Positions 17,370-26,530 are shown, counted from the first letter of the stretch. The stretch is DNA of 64,000 nt from CmP2 sp052084925 (GCA_052084925.1 JBQDEV010000009.1:88958-152957); one strand, 5' to 3'. Notes: generated by a model from the letters alone, not told the origin. A program made the numbers and translations.

Positions 17370-17693
17370 CTACGACTCGTCGACGCTGTCGCGGCGTCGG
17401 CTCAGAAGGATCAGCGCGGCGAGGAACAACCCTGTGACCATGATGATTTGGGTTTGACGGTTCTGTCGATCCGCGGTGCACAGGTCTCGAAGCTGTTGTT
17501 CTGTCGCAGTCCAGGAGGCTTGTTCTGCCTTTCCCTCGTGGTCGAAGGAATCGTTGGATGCGGTGCTGAGGGGCGCGCACTCGACCGTGGATTCACCCTC
17601 AGAACCGGCCCAGGCGGAATGCTCACCGGGCGAGGTGAAGTAGAGCCCGCCGAGAGCGATGAGTGTCACCAGAATGACACCGAGGGCTCCCAT
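17370..17693 (-). CDS. small two-helix membrane protein at right edge of the type VII locus
   Basis: 107 aa. Membrane helices lie near residues 3-19 (ALGVILVTLIALGGLYF) and 83-97 (IMVTGLFLAALILL), with a basic end (SRRRDSVDES). Two cysteines (VECAPLS and RDLCTAD) sit in the intervening loop, as in the protein at 18-494, and the closing pattern Cys-x(n)-RQTxxI-helix-Arg-Arg is shared. It is convergent with the canonical mycosin, six bases away. No good ribosome site precedes the ATG at 17691-17693, so the start is uncertain or translation is coupled to the open frame upstream. Confidence 0.65.
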   Translation of the reverse strand: MGALGVILVTLIALGGLYFTSPGEHSAWAGSEGESTVECAPLSTASNDSFDHEGKAEQASWTATEQQLRDLCTADRQNRQTQIIMVTGLFLAALILLSRRRDSVDES

Positions 17694-17939
17694 GAGATTA
17701 CAGGGCGGTTGGTCGACGAGGATGTGGTGGTGGACACGAGGATGATCCCGTTCTGTTGGCCCGTCAGGTGGACCGCTGCGGGCGAATGGTGGATCGGTGT
17801 CGTGGTTTCGCCTACTTGATCTTCCGCACCAGAGATCGAGCCAATGAAGGCGTTCGTGGCCTCATGCAGGTCACTGTTCGAAACGGAGAGACTGTCGAAC
17901 GTTGACCTCGGATGCGCAGACTCGTGAAAAGTTACCGGC
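17694..17939 (-). other. possible remnant of a T7SS-target-like gene between radA and the two-helix gene
   Basis: The minus strand stays open through this gap and reads FDSLSVSNSDLHEATNAF near the radA side, which recalls the first helix of EspC-like or WXG-like small type VII targets. There is no ATG, GTG or TTG at a sensible place, although GAGG is present upstream. The rest of the frame is Ser/Thr-rich and not helical. It may be a decayed gene start or a chance open frame. Confidence 0.25.
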
Positions 17940-19442
17940 TCATTCGATGATCGACAAGGGCGGGTAACCACGCGGGTCGCGTTGCTGGGGCGGTCCGGAG
18001 ATCTCATCGACCACCCTGGCTTCGCGGCGCTGGGCGCGGCGCGGATCTCGCATCATGGCGCGGACTGCCTCCTTCACGCTGGTCAGCTGCAGCACGGTGA
18101 ATCCCTCCGGAGCGGTGATCCCCTCGGTGGTGGCGGGGACGACGGCGCGGTCGAACCCAAGACGAGCAGCTTCGGTGATGCGGCGCTGAATCCCGGGTAC
18201 CGGGCGCAGCTCCCCGGCGAGACCGACTTCGCCGAAACCGATCACCCCGGGCGGGATCGGCGTCTCGGTTTTCGACGACGCGATGGCCGCGGCGACGGAG
18301 AGGTCGGCGGCGGGCTCCGTCATTTTGATCCCGCCCACCGTGGAGACGTAGACGTCGTCGCGGGAGAGATCGAGACCCATGCGGCGGGTGATCACGGCGA
18401 TGAGCATGTTGACCCGCGGGGTCTCCAGCCCGGAAACGGTGCGCCGCGGGGACCCGCCGTCGCCCAGGGACACCAGGGACTGCACCTCGGCCAGCAGCGG
18501 GCGCTTGCCCTCCAGGGTGACGGTGATGGCGGTGCCCTCCACCGGGTCGGCTCCGGAGGTGAGGAACAGCCCGGAGGGATCTTCCACGGAATGGATGCCG
18601 GAGTCGGAGAGGTCGAAGCAGCCGACCTCGTCGGTGGAGCCGTAGCGGTTCTTCACTGCGCGCACCATGCGCAGCCGGGAGTGCCGGTCGCCATCGAACT
18701 GGCACACCACGTCGACCAGGTGCTCGAGCAGTCGTGGACCGGCGATGGAGCCGTCTTTGGTGACGTGGCCGATCAGCAGGGTGGTGATACCACGAGTCTT
18801 GGCGGCTTTGATGAGCGACGCGGAGACTTCGCGGATCTGGTTCACCCCGCCGGCGGTGCCTTCGACGTCGGTGGACTGCAGGGTCTGCACGGAGTCCACG
18901 ACAACGACGTCAGGATCAATAGCGTCGATCTGACCGAGCGCGCGGCCCAGATCGGTCTCCGCGGTGAGGAACAGGGTGTCGGCCACCGCGCCGATGCGGT
19001 CGGCGCGCAGCCGGACCTGTGCCGCGGACTCCTCACCGGTGATGTACAGGACCCGCCGTGCAGAACCGTCGGCATCAGTCTGGGCGGCGACCTGGCCGGC
19101 GACGTCGAGCACCAGAGTGGACTTGCCGATCCCCGGCTCCCCGGCCATCAGGATCACCGCGCCGGGGATGAGCCCGCCGCCGAGCACGCGGTCCAGCTCC
19201 GAAACGCCGGTGGGGTGGAAACGGGCGGTGGAGGCGTCGACATCGGAGATCGGCACGGCGCGCTGGGCCTCGGTGACGGCGGTGACGGTGGTGCGCCCGG
19301 CGGTCGGATCAGTGCCCACCTCGGTGACGGTGCCCCACTCGCCGCACTCTCCGCAGCGGCCCACCCATTTGATGGTGGTCCAGCCGCATTCGGTGCAGCG
19401 GTAGTTGGCGGTGGTGCGTCGCGAGGAGCTCGAAGAAGCCAT
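17940..19442 (-). CDS. radA: DNA repair protein RadA (Sms)
   Basis: 500 aa. RadA is a hexameric branch-migration helicase for recombinational repair. An N-terminal zinc finger (Cys16, Cys19, Cys30, Cys33: CTECGW and CGECGEWG) precedes a RecA-like ATPase with P-loop GEPGIGKST (about 101-109) and the RadA-specific KNRYGST motif, then a Lon protease-like C-terminal domain. The length is usual for RadA. I start at the ATG at 19440-19442 (MASSSSSRR); the frame is open 16 codons further without support. The C-terminal tail after about 455 is a species-specific extension. Confidence 0.96.
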   Translation of the reverse strand: MASSSSSRRTTANYRCTECGWTTIKWVGRCGECGEWGTVTEVGTDPTAGRTTVTAVTEAQRAVPISDVDASTARFHPTGVSELDRVLGGGLIPGAVILMAGEPGIGKSTLVLDVAGQVAAQTDADGSARRVLYITGEESAAQVRLRADRIGAVADTLFLTAETDLGRALGQIDAIDPDVVVVDSVQTLQSTDVEGTAGGVNQIREVSASLIKAAKTRGITTLLIGHVTKDGSIAGPRLLEHLVDVVCQFDGDRHSRLRMVRAVKNRYGSTDEVGCFDLSDSGIHSVEDPSGLFLTSGADPVEGTAITVTLEGKRPLLAEVQSLVSLGDGGSPRRTVSGLETPRVNMLIAVITRRMGLDLSRDDVYVSTVGGIKMTEPAADLSVAAAIASSKTETPIPPGVIGFGEVGLAGELRPVPGIQRRITEAARLGFDRAVVPATTEGITAPEGFTVLQLTSVKEAVRAMMRDPRRAQRREARVVDEISGPPQQRDPRGYPPLSIIE

Positions 19443-19509
19443 GGTTCTCAGCGTAGTCGCCCGCGCGGACACGTTAGCCCCGGCATCCACATGGGGTGGC
19501 GCGCCGGGG

Positions 19510-20691
19510 TCAGGACAGGTGCGGGAGGTAACTCACGGCCTCGTCGTGGGTGGTGCCGGTGGCCTCGAGGAAGTCCACCATCATCGGGCGCAGCAGCATC
19601 ACCAGGGCCTCAGAGTGCAGGGTGGTCGCCCCTAGGTGAGCGGGATCGAGCTGCGCGGTGGCGGAGCCGAGAGCGTCGCGGGCCACCGAGAGCGAGCGGT
19701 GTCGGCCGGGGATTCCGGGTTCGGAGAGGGATCGGCCCAGGATCCCGACGGCGTCGGCGGCCTCGTCGAACCAGTCGGCCAGGCGGGTCATTCCGTCGTC
19801 GTCGAGCATGGCCTGGTCCACCACCGTGACCACGCGGCGGGCCACGATGCGCAGCGACCGGACCGCGAGGTCGGTCATCTCCACGGTGTCTTGGGTTTCG
19901 TCAAGAATCTGCCGCGAGGAGCGTTTGGTGGGGGAGTAGGTGGCGAGCTCGACGGCGGCGAGCAGGTCCTTGCGTAGATCATCCAGGATGCCCTGGGTGC
20001 CCCTGCAGGACACCAGCCCCATCCAGGCGTGCCGGGATTCGTGGGTGCGCAGCGCCAGGGAGCAATCGCGAAGCACTTGGGTGACGGTGGAGTACAGCTT
20101 GCGCATGCCCTCGGCCGGCTCACGCTGCAGATTCTTCGGGAACAGCAGGGTGATGACCAGCGCGATGACCCCGCCCACCACCGCGTCGATACTGCGGTCG
20201 AAGGGCCCGTTGGCCGGCATGGGCAGCAGCACCACCAGCACGGATTGCAGGGACATTTGGGTGGTGAAGATGACCCCGGAATCCAGGAACCGGGCCACGA
20301 TGATGGAGACAAAGACGACGAGTAGCGCGGTGAACGGATTCGCGCCGAGCCAGGTGAGCATCAGGTCGCCGATGAGGATGCCTAGGGTGCAGCCGACGGC
20401 AATCTCCAGCACTTTGCGCACCCGCGGATCGCGCCCGAAGCCCAGGGCGATCAGCGCCGCGGTGGAGGCGAACAGGGGCTGATGGTGCCCCAGCACCCGT
20501 TCCGCGAAAAGGTAGGCGCCCACCGCGGCCACGGCAGACGTGGCCGCCGGCACCAGTGCAGAACGCGCCCGGGAGGCACCGGAGCGCAGTCGGCGTCGGG
20601 TGAACCGGGTTAGCCGGGCCCGGCGGGAGTCGTCGCGATCCTCGCGCGAGGACGAGTCGCCGGAGGCGCCGAAAGAGCCGGAGGTGGTCAT
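19510..20691 (-). CDS. FUSC-family (aromatic acid exporter-like) membrane protein
   Basis: 393 aa. A charged N-terminus (Ser/Arg/Asp-rich, 1-43) is followed by six hydrophobic helices from about residue 44 to 180 (VPAATSAVAAVGAYLF, FTALLVVFVSIIVARFL, DAVVGGVIALVITLLF). The remaining half is a soluble helical domain. This is the layout of the FUSC/aromatic acid exporter (YhfK/AaeB-like) family. Substrate is unknown. It lies 67 bp upstream of the radA start on the same strand and is divergent from the phosphate operon. Confidence 0.75.
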   Translation of the reverse strand: MTTSGSFGASGDSSSREDRDDSRRARLTRFTRRRLRSGASRARSALVPAATSAVAAVGAYLFAERVLGHHQPLFASTAALIALGFGRDPRVRKVLEIAVGCTLGILIGDLMLTWLGANPFTALLVVFVSIIVARFLDSGVIFTTQMSLQSVLVVLLPMPANGPFDRSIDAVVGGVIALVITLLFPKNLQREPAEGMRKLYSTVTQVLRDCSLALRTHESRHAWMGLVSCRGTQGILDDLRKDLLAAVELATYSPTKRSSRQILDETQDTVEMTDLAVRSLRIVARRVVTVVDQAMLDDDGMTRLADWFDEAADAVGILGRSLSEPGIPGRHRSLSVARDALGSATAQLDPAHLGATTLHSEALVMLLRPMMVDFLEATGTTHDEAVSYLPHLS

Positions 20692-20768
20692 GGTTCTAGC
20701 CTAAGCCGAAACCCGTAGCGGGTCCGCAGTGATGCAGATAACAAGCCAAACGCGGCATGATGGAAAGT

Positions 20769-20790
20769 GTTCACCTTCTGTTTACCTCGA
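20769..20790 (+). promoter_or_regulatory. PHO box upstream of pstS
   Basis: Two adjacent 11-nt direct repeat units, GTTCACCTTCT (20769-20779) and GTTTACCTCGA (20780-20790), match the PhoP-binding pattern known from actinobacteria (11-nt repeats beginning GTTCACC). They lie about 127 bp before the pstS start. This predicts phosphate-starvation control of pstSCAB by PhoPR. Confidence 0.8.
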
Positions 20791-20916
20791 ACAGCCCATC
20801 AGGTTACGTGGGCTCCTTACTGTGAATCCTGGTTCGCGCGACAGGACGTGTCCGGAACCGACTGAAACCGGATCTGCATCCGTCATCTCGTCACCTATCT
20901 CGAAAGAGGCACTCAA

Positions 20917-22035
20917 GTGAAGCTTCGTCGCTTTGGCCGCTCCGCAGCGGTCCTGTCCATCGCAGCCCTCGCCCTGACCGCCTGCGGCGGCAACGGCGAC
21001 GAGGAGAACACCGGTAACGCCGACAACGGCGCAGCCGAGGAGAACGGCGGCGGCGCAGCCTCCGGCAACCTCATCGGCGGCGGCGCTTCCTCGCAGGAAG
21101 CCGCCATGACCGCCTGGACCCAGGGGGCCAACGAGGTCAACCCTGAGCTGACCGTCTCCTACGACCCGGTGGGCTCCGGCTCCGGTCGCGAGGGCTTCCT
21201 CAACGGCGCTTACTCCTTCGCCGGCTCCGACGCCGCAATGGACACCGAGGAGCAGTCCCAGGCCGAGGCCATCTGCGGCCCCGACGGCGTGTTCCACGTG
21301 CCCTCCTACATCTCCCCGGTCGCCGTGGCCTACAACCTGCCCGACTTCGAGGGCGAGAACGTGAACATGGACGCCGACACCATTGCGGCCGTCTTCGCCG
21401 GTGAGATTACCTCCTGGAACGACCCGCAGATCCAGGATCAGAACGACGAGGAGCTGCCGGACACCACCATCACCGTGGTGCACCGCTCCGATGACTCGGG
21501 CACCACCGAGAACTTCACCGCCTACCTGGACGAGGCTGCCACCGAGGGCTGGACCTACGGTGAGGTCGAGGCATGGCCGTCCGAGATCACCGCCGAGTCC
21601 GCACAGCAGACCTCCGGTGTCGTGGGCCTGGCCTCCTCCACCGAGGGTGCGATCACCTACGCCGACGCCTCGCAGATCGGTGACCTGGGTACCGTTGCTG
21701 TCGGTGTGGGCGAGGACTACGTTCCTTACTCCGCTGACGCCGCCGCCGAGGCCGTGGCCTCCGCCGAGGAAGACTCCGAGGCCGAGGGCGCTGTGGTCCT
21801 GGACCGCGCCACCGAAGCCGAGGGTGTTTACCCGATCGTGCTGGTCTCGTACCACATCTTCTGCCACTCCTACCAGGACCAGGCCACCGCTGATCAGGTC
21901 CGCGAGTTCGGCAACTACATCGTCTCCGCAGAGGGCCAGGACGCCGCCGCCGATTCGGCCGGCAACGCTCCGATCTCCGACGGTATCCGCGACGCTGCCA
22001 TCGAGCGCCTGGACGGCATCTCGGTCCAGGGCTGA
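20917..22035 (+). CDS. pstS: PstS phosphate-binding lipoprotein
   Basis: 372 aa. It captures inorganic phosphate outside the cell for the Pst ABC importer. A lipoprotein signal peptide ends in LTAC (lipid-anchored Cys near residue 23), then a Gly/Asn/Glu-rich linker. Phosphate-site motifs include GGASSQ, GSGSGREGF and HRSDDSGTTENF. A GTG start at 20917 follows AAAGAGG. It is the first gene of pstSCAB; a hairpin separates it from pstC, which often lets the binding protein be made in excess. Confidence 0.96.
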   Translation: MKLRRFGRSAAVLSIAALALTACGGNGDEENTGNADNGAAEENGGGAASGNLIGGGASSQEAAMTAWTQGANEVNPELTVSYDPVGSGSGREGFLNGAYSFAGSDAAMDTEEQSQAEAICGPDGVFHVPSYISPVAVAYNLPDFEGENVNMDADTIAAVFAGEITSWNDPQIQDQNDEELPDTTITVVHRSDDSGTTENFTAYLDEAATEGWTYGEVEAWPSEITAESAQQTSGVVGLASSTEGAITYADASQIGDLGTVAVGVGEDYVPYSADAAAEAVASAEEDSEAEGAVVLDRATEAEGVYPIVLVSYHIFCHSYQDQATADQVREFGNYIVSAEGQDAAADSAGNAPISDGIRDAAIERLDGISVQG

Positions 22036-22063
22036 TCCGATACGACGCCAGACACGCAGGGCA

Positions 22064-22105
22064 GGCAGTCGTCGATCGAGGGGCGACTCTCGGTCGGCGA
22101 CTGCC
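22064..22105. promoter_or_regulatory. inverted repeat between pstS and pstC
   Basis: GGCAGTCG (22064-22071) pairs with CGACTGCC (22098-22105), with further partial pairing inside. It can fold in the pstS-pstC intergenic mRNA and may stabilise the pstS transcript or cause partial termination. There is no T-tract, so it is not a strong terminator. Confidence 0.55.
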
Positions 22106-22177
22106 GCCTGCTGTCTGGCTGTATCGTGGTCCCAGAACCCCACTCCTGACCATGTCTGAGCTCCGAGGGGAGTCACT

Positions 22178-23152
22178 GTGAGTTCCACCGCCACCGACGC
22201 GGCGCCGACCACCGGCTTGAAGGCCGGGCGCTCGGCCGCAGCCGGAGATAAGGTCTTCTCCGGCCTGGCCCTGTCCGCAGGCGCCGTCATCTTGCTGGTG
22301 CTGGCTTTCGTTGCCATCTTCCTGGTGGTCGAGTCGCTGCCAGCGCTGGCACCGACCGTCTTCTCCAACCAGGATTCGATCAACTCCGCCGACAGCATCT
22401 GGCAGTACGTGTTGCCGCTGATGGGCGGCACCATCATCGCCGCCATCATCGCGTTGCTGCTCGCCACCCCCGTTGCGGTGGGTATCGCGCTGTACATCTC
22501 CCACTACGCTCCGCGGAAGATCGCCACCCCGGTGGGCTACGTGATCGACCTGCTCGCCGCCATCCCCTCCGTCGTCTACGGCGCCTGGGGCATGACCGTG
22601 CTGGCCTCGCTGCTGGTGCCGATCTACGGCTGGCTGGACACCTACCTGGGATTCATCCCCTTCTTCTCCGGTGACCCCAACGTCACCACCACCGGACGCA
22701 CCATCATGACCTCGGGCGTGGTGCTGGCGGTGATGATTCTGCCGATCATCACCTCGCTGTGCCGCGAGATCTTCATCCAGACCCCGAAGCTGCACGAAGA
22801 GGCCGCCCTGGCGCTGGGTGCAACCCGCTGGGAGATGGTCAAGATGACCGTCTTCCCCTTCGCCCGCGCCGGCATCGTCTCCTCGGTCATGTTGGCCCTG
22901 GGCCGTGCCCTCGGCGAGACCATGGCCGTGACCATGGTGCTCTCCCCGGGCATTTTCACCTGGTCGCTCGTCACCTCCGGGCGCCATGCCACCATCCCGT
23001 CCGAGATCGCGCTGAACTTCCCTGAGGCCTTCGGGATGCGCCAGTCGGAGCTGATCGCCGCCGGTCTGATGCTGTTCATCATCACCCTGGCAGTGAACAT
23101 GACCGCACGCTGGATCGTCAGCCGCCATAAAGAATTCTCAGGAGCGAACTGA
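22178..23152 (+). CDS. pstC: PstC phosphate ABC transporter permease
   Basis: 324 aa. One of the two membrane subunits of the Pst importer, with about six helices. The conserved cytosolic EAA loop is clear (HEEAALALGATRWEMVK). The GTG start at 22178 follows GGGGAG. Its stop overlaps the ATG of pstA (TGATGA), indicating coupled translation. Confidence 0.96.
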   Translation: MSSTATDAAPTTGLKAGRSAAAGDKVFSGLALSAGAVILLVLAFVAIFLVVESLPALAPTVFSNQDSINSADSIWQYVLPLMGGTIIAAIIALLLATPVAVGIALYISHYAPRKIATPVGYVIDLLAAIPSVVYGAWGMTVLASLLVPIYGWLDTYLGFIPFFSGDPNVTTTGRTIMTSGVVLAVMILPIITSLCREIFIQTPKLHEEAALALGATRWEMVKMTVFPFARAGIVSSVMLALGRALGETMAVTMVLSPGIFTWSLVTSGRHATIPSEIALNFPEAFGMRQSELIAAGLMLFIITLAVNMTARWIVSRHKEFSGAN

Positions 23153-24318
23153 TGAGCGCTATCGCAGAGACCCCGCAGCGGAAGAAGACGAAGAACTCGC
23201 TCAAAGCCGGAATGATGCCGAGCTGGGTGTGGATGGCCGTGGCCGCCGCCGCCCTCGTGCTGGGCGCCGGACTCACCGCCATGCTGGGCGGTGCCGAGGA
23301 CTTCAATGTGGCCGGATGGCTGGTGCTCTCAGCACTGATCTTCCTGGCCGGCATGTACGTGACCACCCGCATCCTGGAAACGAAGCGCCGGGCGACCGAC
23401 CAGCTGTGGCGGAACCTGGTGTGGACTGCGTTCATTATCGCGCTGATCCCGCTGATCTCGGTGCTCTGGACGGTGCTGGCTAACGGTCTGCCGACCCTGA
23501 TCAACACCCCGGGCATCTTCACCACCGACATGTCGGGGGTGACCGGCGCCAACGACATCGCCACCCAGAACGAGGGCGCCCCGCTGGCCGGCGGCATCCT
23601 GCACGGGCTGGTCGGAACCCTGATGATCACCCTGATGGCGACCATCATCTCGGTGCCGATCGGTCTGATGGCCTCGATCTACCTGGTCGAGTACGGCAAT
23701 GACAACCTGTTCTCCCGCGCCATCCGGTTCTTCGTTGACGTGATGACCGGCATCCCTTCGATCGTGGCCGGCCTGTTCGCCTTCGCCGGGATGACCCTGT
23801 TCATGACGACGTTCATCGGCTCCGCGCCGGCACAGCTCCAAGCAGTGAAGACCGGCTTCACCGCCGCGGTCGCACTGTCCGTGCTGATGATCCCCGTCGT
23901 CGTGCGCTCCACCGAGGAGATGCTGCGCGTGGTGCCCAACGAGCTGCGTGAGGCCTCCTACGCGCTGGGTGTGCGCAAGTGGCGGACCATCATGAAGGTG
24001 GTCATCCCCACTGCGATCTCCGGCATCGCCTCCGGTGTCACCCTGGCCATCGCCCGCGTGACCGGTGAGACCGCACCGATCCTGGTGACGGCCGGCTTCG
24101 CCGTCTCCGTGAACTGGAACGTGTTCAGCGGCTGGATGACGGCCCTTCCCGTGTACATCTACCGCCAGCTCATCAACCCGACCGCCCCGGCGGCCGGTGT
24201 ACCCTCGGCACAGCGCGCCTGGGCTGCGGCACTGGTGCTCATCGCGATCGTGATGGTGCTCAACCTGATCGCCCGCGTGGTCGCCCAAGCATTCGCCCCC
24301 AAGAAGACCGGCCGCTGA
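23152..24318 (+). CDS. pstA: PstA phosphate ABC transporter permease
   Basis: 388 aa, somewhat longer than usual because of an N-terminal region with two extra hydrophobic segments (VWMAVAAAALVLGAGL and AGWLVLSALIFLAGMYV) before the standard permease fold. The EAA loop reads LREASYALGVRKWRTIMK. It pairs with PstC and is driven by PstB, which starts 25 bp downstream. Confidence 0.95.
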   Translation: MSAIAETPQRKKTKNSLKAGMMPSWVWMAVAAAALVLGAGLTAMLGGAEDFNVAGWLVLSALIFLAGMYVTTRILETKRRATDQLWRNLVWTAFIIALIPLISVLWTVLANGLPTLINTPGIFTTDMSGVTGANDIATQNEGAPLAGGILHGLVGTLMITLMATIISVPIGLMASIYLVEYGNDNLFSRAIRFFVDVMTGIPSIVAGLFAFAGMTLFMTTFIGSAPAQLQAVKTGFTAAVALSVLMIPVVVRSTEEMLRVVPNELREASYALGVRKWRTIMKVVIPTAISGIASGVTLAIARVTGETAPILVTAGFAVSVNWNVFSGWMTALPVYIYRQLINPTAPAAGVPSAQRAWAAALVLIAIVMVLNLIARVVAQAFAPKKTGR

Positions 24319-24343
24319 GCCACCGTCAAGATAAGGACTCACC

Positions 24344-25123
24344 ATGTCGAAGCGCATTGACGCCATTGACCTCAACGTCTACTACGGCAGCTTCCTGGCC
24401 GTGGAGGGCGTGAACATCAACATCGAGCCCCGCTCCGTGACTGCGTTCATCGGTCCCTCGGGCTGTGGCAAGACCACCTTCCTGCGCACCATCAACCGCA
24501 TGCACGAGGTGCTGCCCGGCGCCCGCGCCGAGGGGCAGCTGCTACTCGACGGCGAAGACATCTACGAATCGGGGGTGGACCCGGTCACCGTGCGCACCAT
24601 GATCGGCATGGTGTTCCAGCGCCCGAACCCGTTCCCCACCATGTCCATCCGCGACAACATCCTGGCCGGCTACAAGCTCAACGGCGCCCGGATGTCGAAG
24701 TCGAAAGCCGACGACATTGTGGAGCGCTCCCTGAAGGGCGCCAACCTCTGGAAAGAGGTCAAGGACCGTCTCGACAAGCCCGGTTCCGGCCTCTCCGGCG
24801 GTCAGCAGCAGCGCCTGTGCATCGCCCGCACCATCGCCGTGGAGCCCGACGTGATCCTCATGGACGAGCCCTGTTCGGCCCTGGATCCGATCTCCACCCT
24901 GGCGATCGAGGATCTGATCAACGAGCTGAAGGACGAGTACACCGTCGTCATCGTTACCCACAACATGCAGCAGGCGGCGCGTGTGGCTGACAAGACGGCG
25001 TTCTTCAACATCGCCGGCACCGGCAAGCCCGGCAAGCTCATCGAATACGACGAGACCAACGTCATCTTCAACAACCCGGCCAACAAGCAGACCGAGGATT
25101 ACGTCTCCGGCCGCTTCGGCTAA
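24344..25123 (+). CDS. pstB: PstB phosphate ABC transporter ATP-binding protein
   Basis: 259 aa, the standard length. It hydrolyses ATP for phosphate import. Walker A is GPSGCGKTT, the signature is LSGGQQQR, Walker B ends LMDEPCSALDP and the switch His is in VTHNMQQAA, all typical of PstB. It is the last gene of the operon and ends 21 bp before a strong hairpin. No phoU lies next to it; a DUF47 PhoU-like gene accompanies pit at 32560-33186. Confidence 0.97.
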   Translation: MSKRIDAIDLNVYYGSFLAVEGVNINIEPRSVTAFIGPSGCGKTTFLRTINRMHEVLPGARAEGQLLLDGEDIYESGVDPVTVRTMIGMVFQRPNPFPTMSIRDNILAGYKLNGARMSKSKADDIVERSLKGANLWKEVKDRLDKPGSGLSGGQQQRLCIARTIAVEPDVILMDEPCSALDPISTLAIEDLINELKDEYTVVIVTHNMQQAARVADKTAFFNIAGTGKPGKLIEYDETNVIFNNPANKQTEDYVSGRFG

Positions 25124-25144
25124 ACCGCGTTTCTTCTCTCACCA

Positions 25145-25183
25145 CGACGGCGCCCCGACCTTTTACAGGTCGGGGCGCCGTCG
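25145..25183. terminator. bidirectional hairpin terminator between pstB and the demethylase gene
   Basis: A perfect 17-bp stem (CGACGGCGCCCCGACCT at 25145-25161 and its complement at 25167-25183) with a 5-nt loop lies between two convergent genes. There is no long T-tract, as is common in high-GC actinobacteria. It can serve both pstSCAB and the leftward gene ending at 25199. Confidence 0.85.
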
Positions 25184-25198
25184 GCTGTGGGTTCTGCG

Positions 25199-26479
25199 TT
25201 ATTGAAGCTGGCCCCGGGAGTGGTCGGTTTTGTATGGTGCGGGGCAGACGACTGCCCGAATCGTTTTCTGCCGGTGTCCCGGTGCACCCCAGATGATCTC
25301 GACCTCAGTACCGATCTCCGCATCAGCAACATCGAGCGTCGACAGCGACAGCATCTTGCGGAAGTAGTAACTGTATCCGCGTGAGGTGGCCGTTCCGATG
25401 TCGCGGCCGTCCCGAACAACCCGATCCGCCCACATAAACCCGCGTTGGTCGCGTGGCATTTCCATGTAGTCGTAGTGCTCTCCTTCCTCGAAGAGGGAGT
25501 TCAGTACCTCGGTCACATCCTCGCGGTTCCATTCCAGGGTGCGGAGCACCCGACGAGGGTTCTCCTTCTCCTCGGCGAGCGCGGCGGCCCCCAGATAGTC
25601 GTCGCGCTGGGTGGTGACGACTTTGCCCCACCCGAGTTCCACGGGGCTGCGGTAATACTCCTGGATGCTCTCGCCGTCGTAGCTGCCGCTGATATAGGCC
25701 GGCTTCGCGTAGGGAGGCATCGAGCTCATGAAATAGTCCAGATACCCTGCGGTGTCCTCGTCGAAAATGGCCGGGATATAGTCCGTGGCGATCGTCGGAA
25801 AGGATGCCTCGAGGTGATTGATCATCGCGATGCGTCCCCCCATCCTGCGGATCCCGAATTCCTGTCCAGCGTCGAGGATCGCCGAGTAAACCCTCTCGGC
25901 GGAGTCCTTGGGGCCTTGGAGTTCGAAGCCGACTTCGCCGGCCATTCCCTGACGGAGCGCGCAGATCTCGGTGTCAGCGATGGAGATGCTCAGCGCATGC
26001 ATGTACTTCGTCTCGGTCAGGTCTTTCGAGCCGCTCAGCTTCTGAAGCAGCGGCAGGGCGTGGGGGCCGGAGACCTGGTAGATGAACCAGTCTTCGCGGG
26101 TGATCGAGACGTCGTAATCGCCCTGTTTGGCGTTGTAGGCCAGCCAGAATCCGCCGCGTCCGTGGACGACGAATTCGTTCTCGCCGAAGCGTGTCAGGAC
26201 GCCTTCGTGTATGACTTTGCCGTCTTGGTTGGTGTGAATGGCGTGCTTGGACTGATACAGGTTGAAAGTCTTGTAGCTGTTGACGGTGAAGTCGGAGATG
26301 AGCTTTAACGCATCTGGGCCGGTGAGCCGGTGCTGCCAGAGGAACGACCAGTCTCCGATGTAGCAGGTCTGCTTCCACGACATGCTCTCGTCGAGCCAGT
26401 TGGTGTATTCGGGCTGGCCGAATCTGCTCCACGCGTACCCCTCTGGTCCTTCGCGCATCTCAGCAATCGAATGTTTCAT
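25199..26479 (-). CDS. aminomethyltransferase-fold, tetrahydrofolate-dependent demethylase-like protein (LigM/GcvT family)
   Basis: 426 aa. It has the GcvT/aminomethyltransferase fold: an N-terminal folate domain (LTGPDALKLISDFTVNS, GKVIHEGVLTRFGENEF), a middle segment typical of the family (GEVGFELQGPKDSAERVY) and a C-terminal barrel with GTATSRGYSYYFRKMLSL. The wording of the motifs is closest to LigM/DesA-type aryl O-demethylases, which move a methyl group from vanillate or syringate to tetrahydrofolate. Substrate is an inference; other members act on different methylated compounds. It lies 51 bp downstream of a solute-binding lipoprotein on the same strand, and a divergent LysR gene is next, so the trio may serve uptake and demethylation of one compound. 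Confidence 0.75.
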   Translation of the reverse strand: MKHSIAEMREGPEGYAWSRFGQPEYTNWLDESMSWKQTCYIGDWSFLWQHRLTGPDALKLISDFTVNSYKTFNLYQSKHAIHTNQDGKVIHEGVLTRFGENEFVVHGRGGFWLAYNAKQGDYDVSITREDWFIYQVSGPHALPLLQKLSGSKDLTETKYMHALSISIADTEICALRQGMAGEVGFELQGPKDSAERVYSAILDAGQEFGIRRMGGRIAMINHLEASFPTIATDYIPAIFDEDTAGYLDYFMSSMPPYAKPAYISGSYDGESIQEYYRSPVELGWGKVVTTQRDDYLGAAALAEEKENPRRVLRTLEWNREDVTEVLNSLFEEGEHYDYMEMPRDQRGFMWADRVVRDGRDIGTATSRGYSYYFRKMLSLSTLDVADAEIGTEVEIIWGAPGHRQKTIRAVVCPAPYKTDHSRGQLQ

Positions 26480-26530
26480 GGTGTGCGTTCCTTTCTCACG
26501 TGAATACAGAATTGTGGTGCGAACAGTTCG

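Noticed and set aside
17982..19829. long open frame opposite radA
   Set aside because: Gly/His/Arg-rich composition with no domain; it is the antisense shadow of the radA and FUSC genes in GC-rich DNA.
20782..23128. long open frames opposite pstS and pstC
   Set aside because: Repetitive Gly/Val/His composition produced by the high-GC codon pattern of the real genes.
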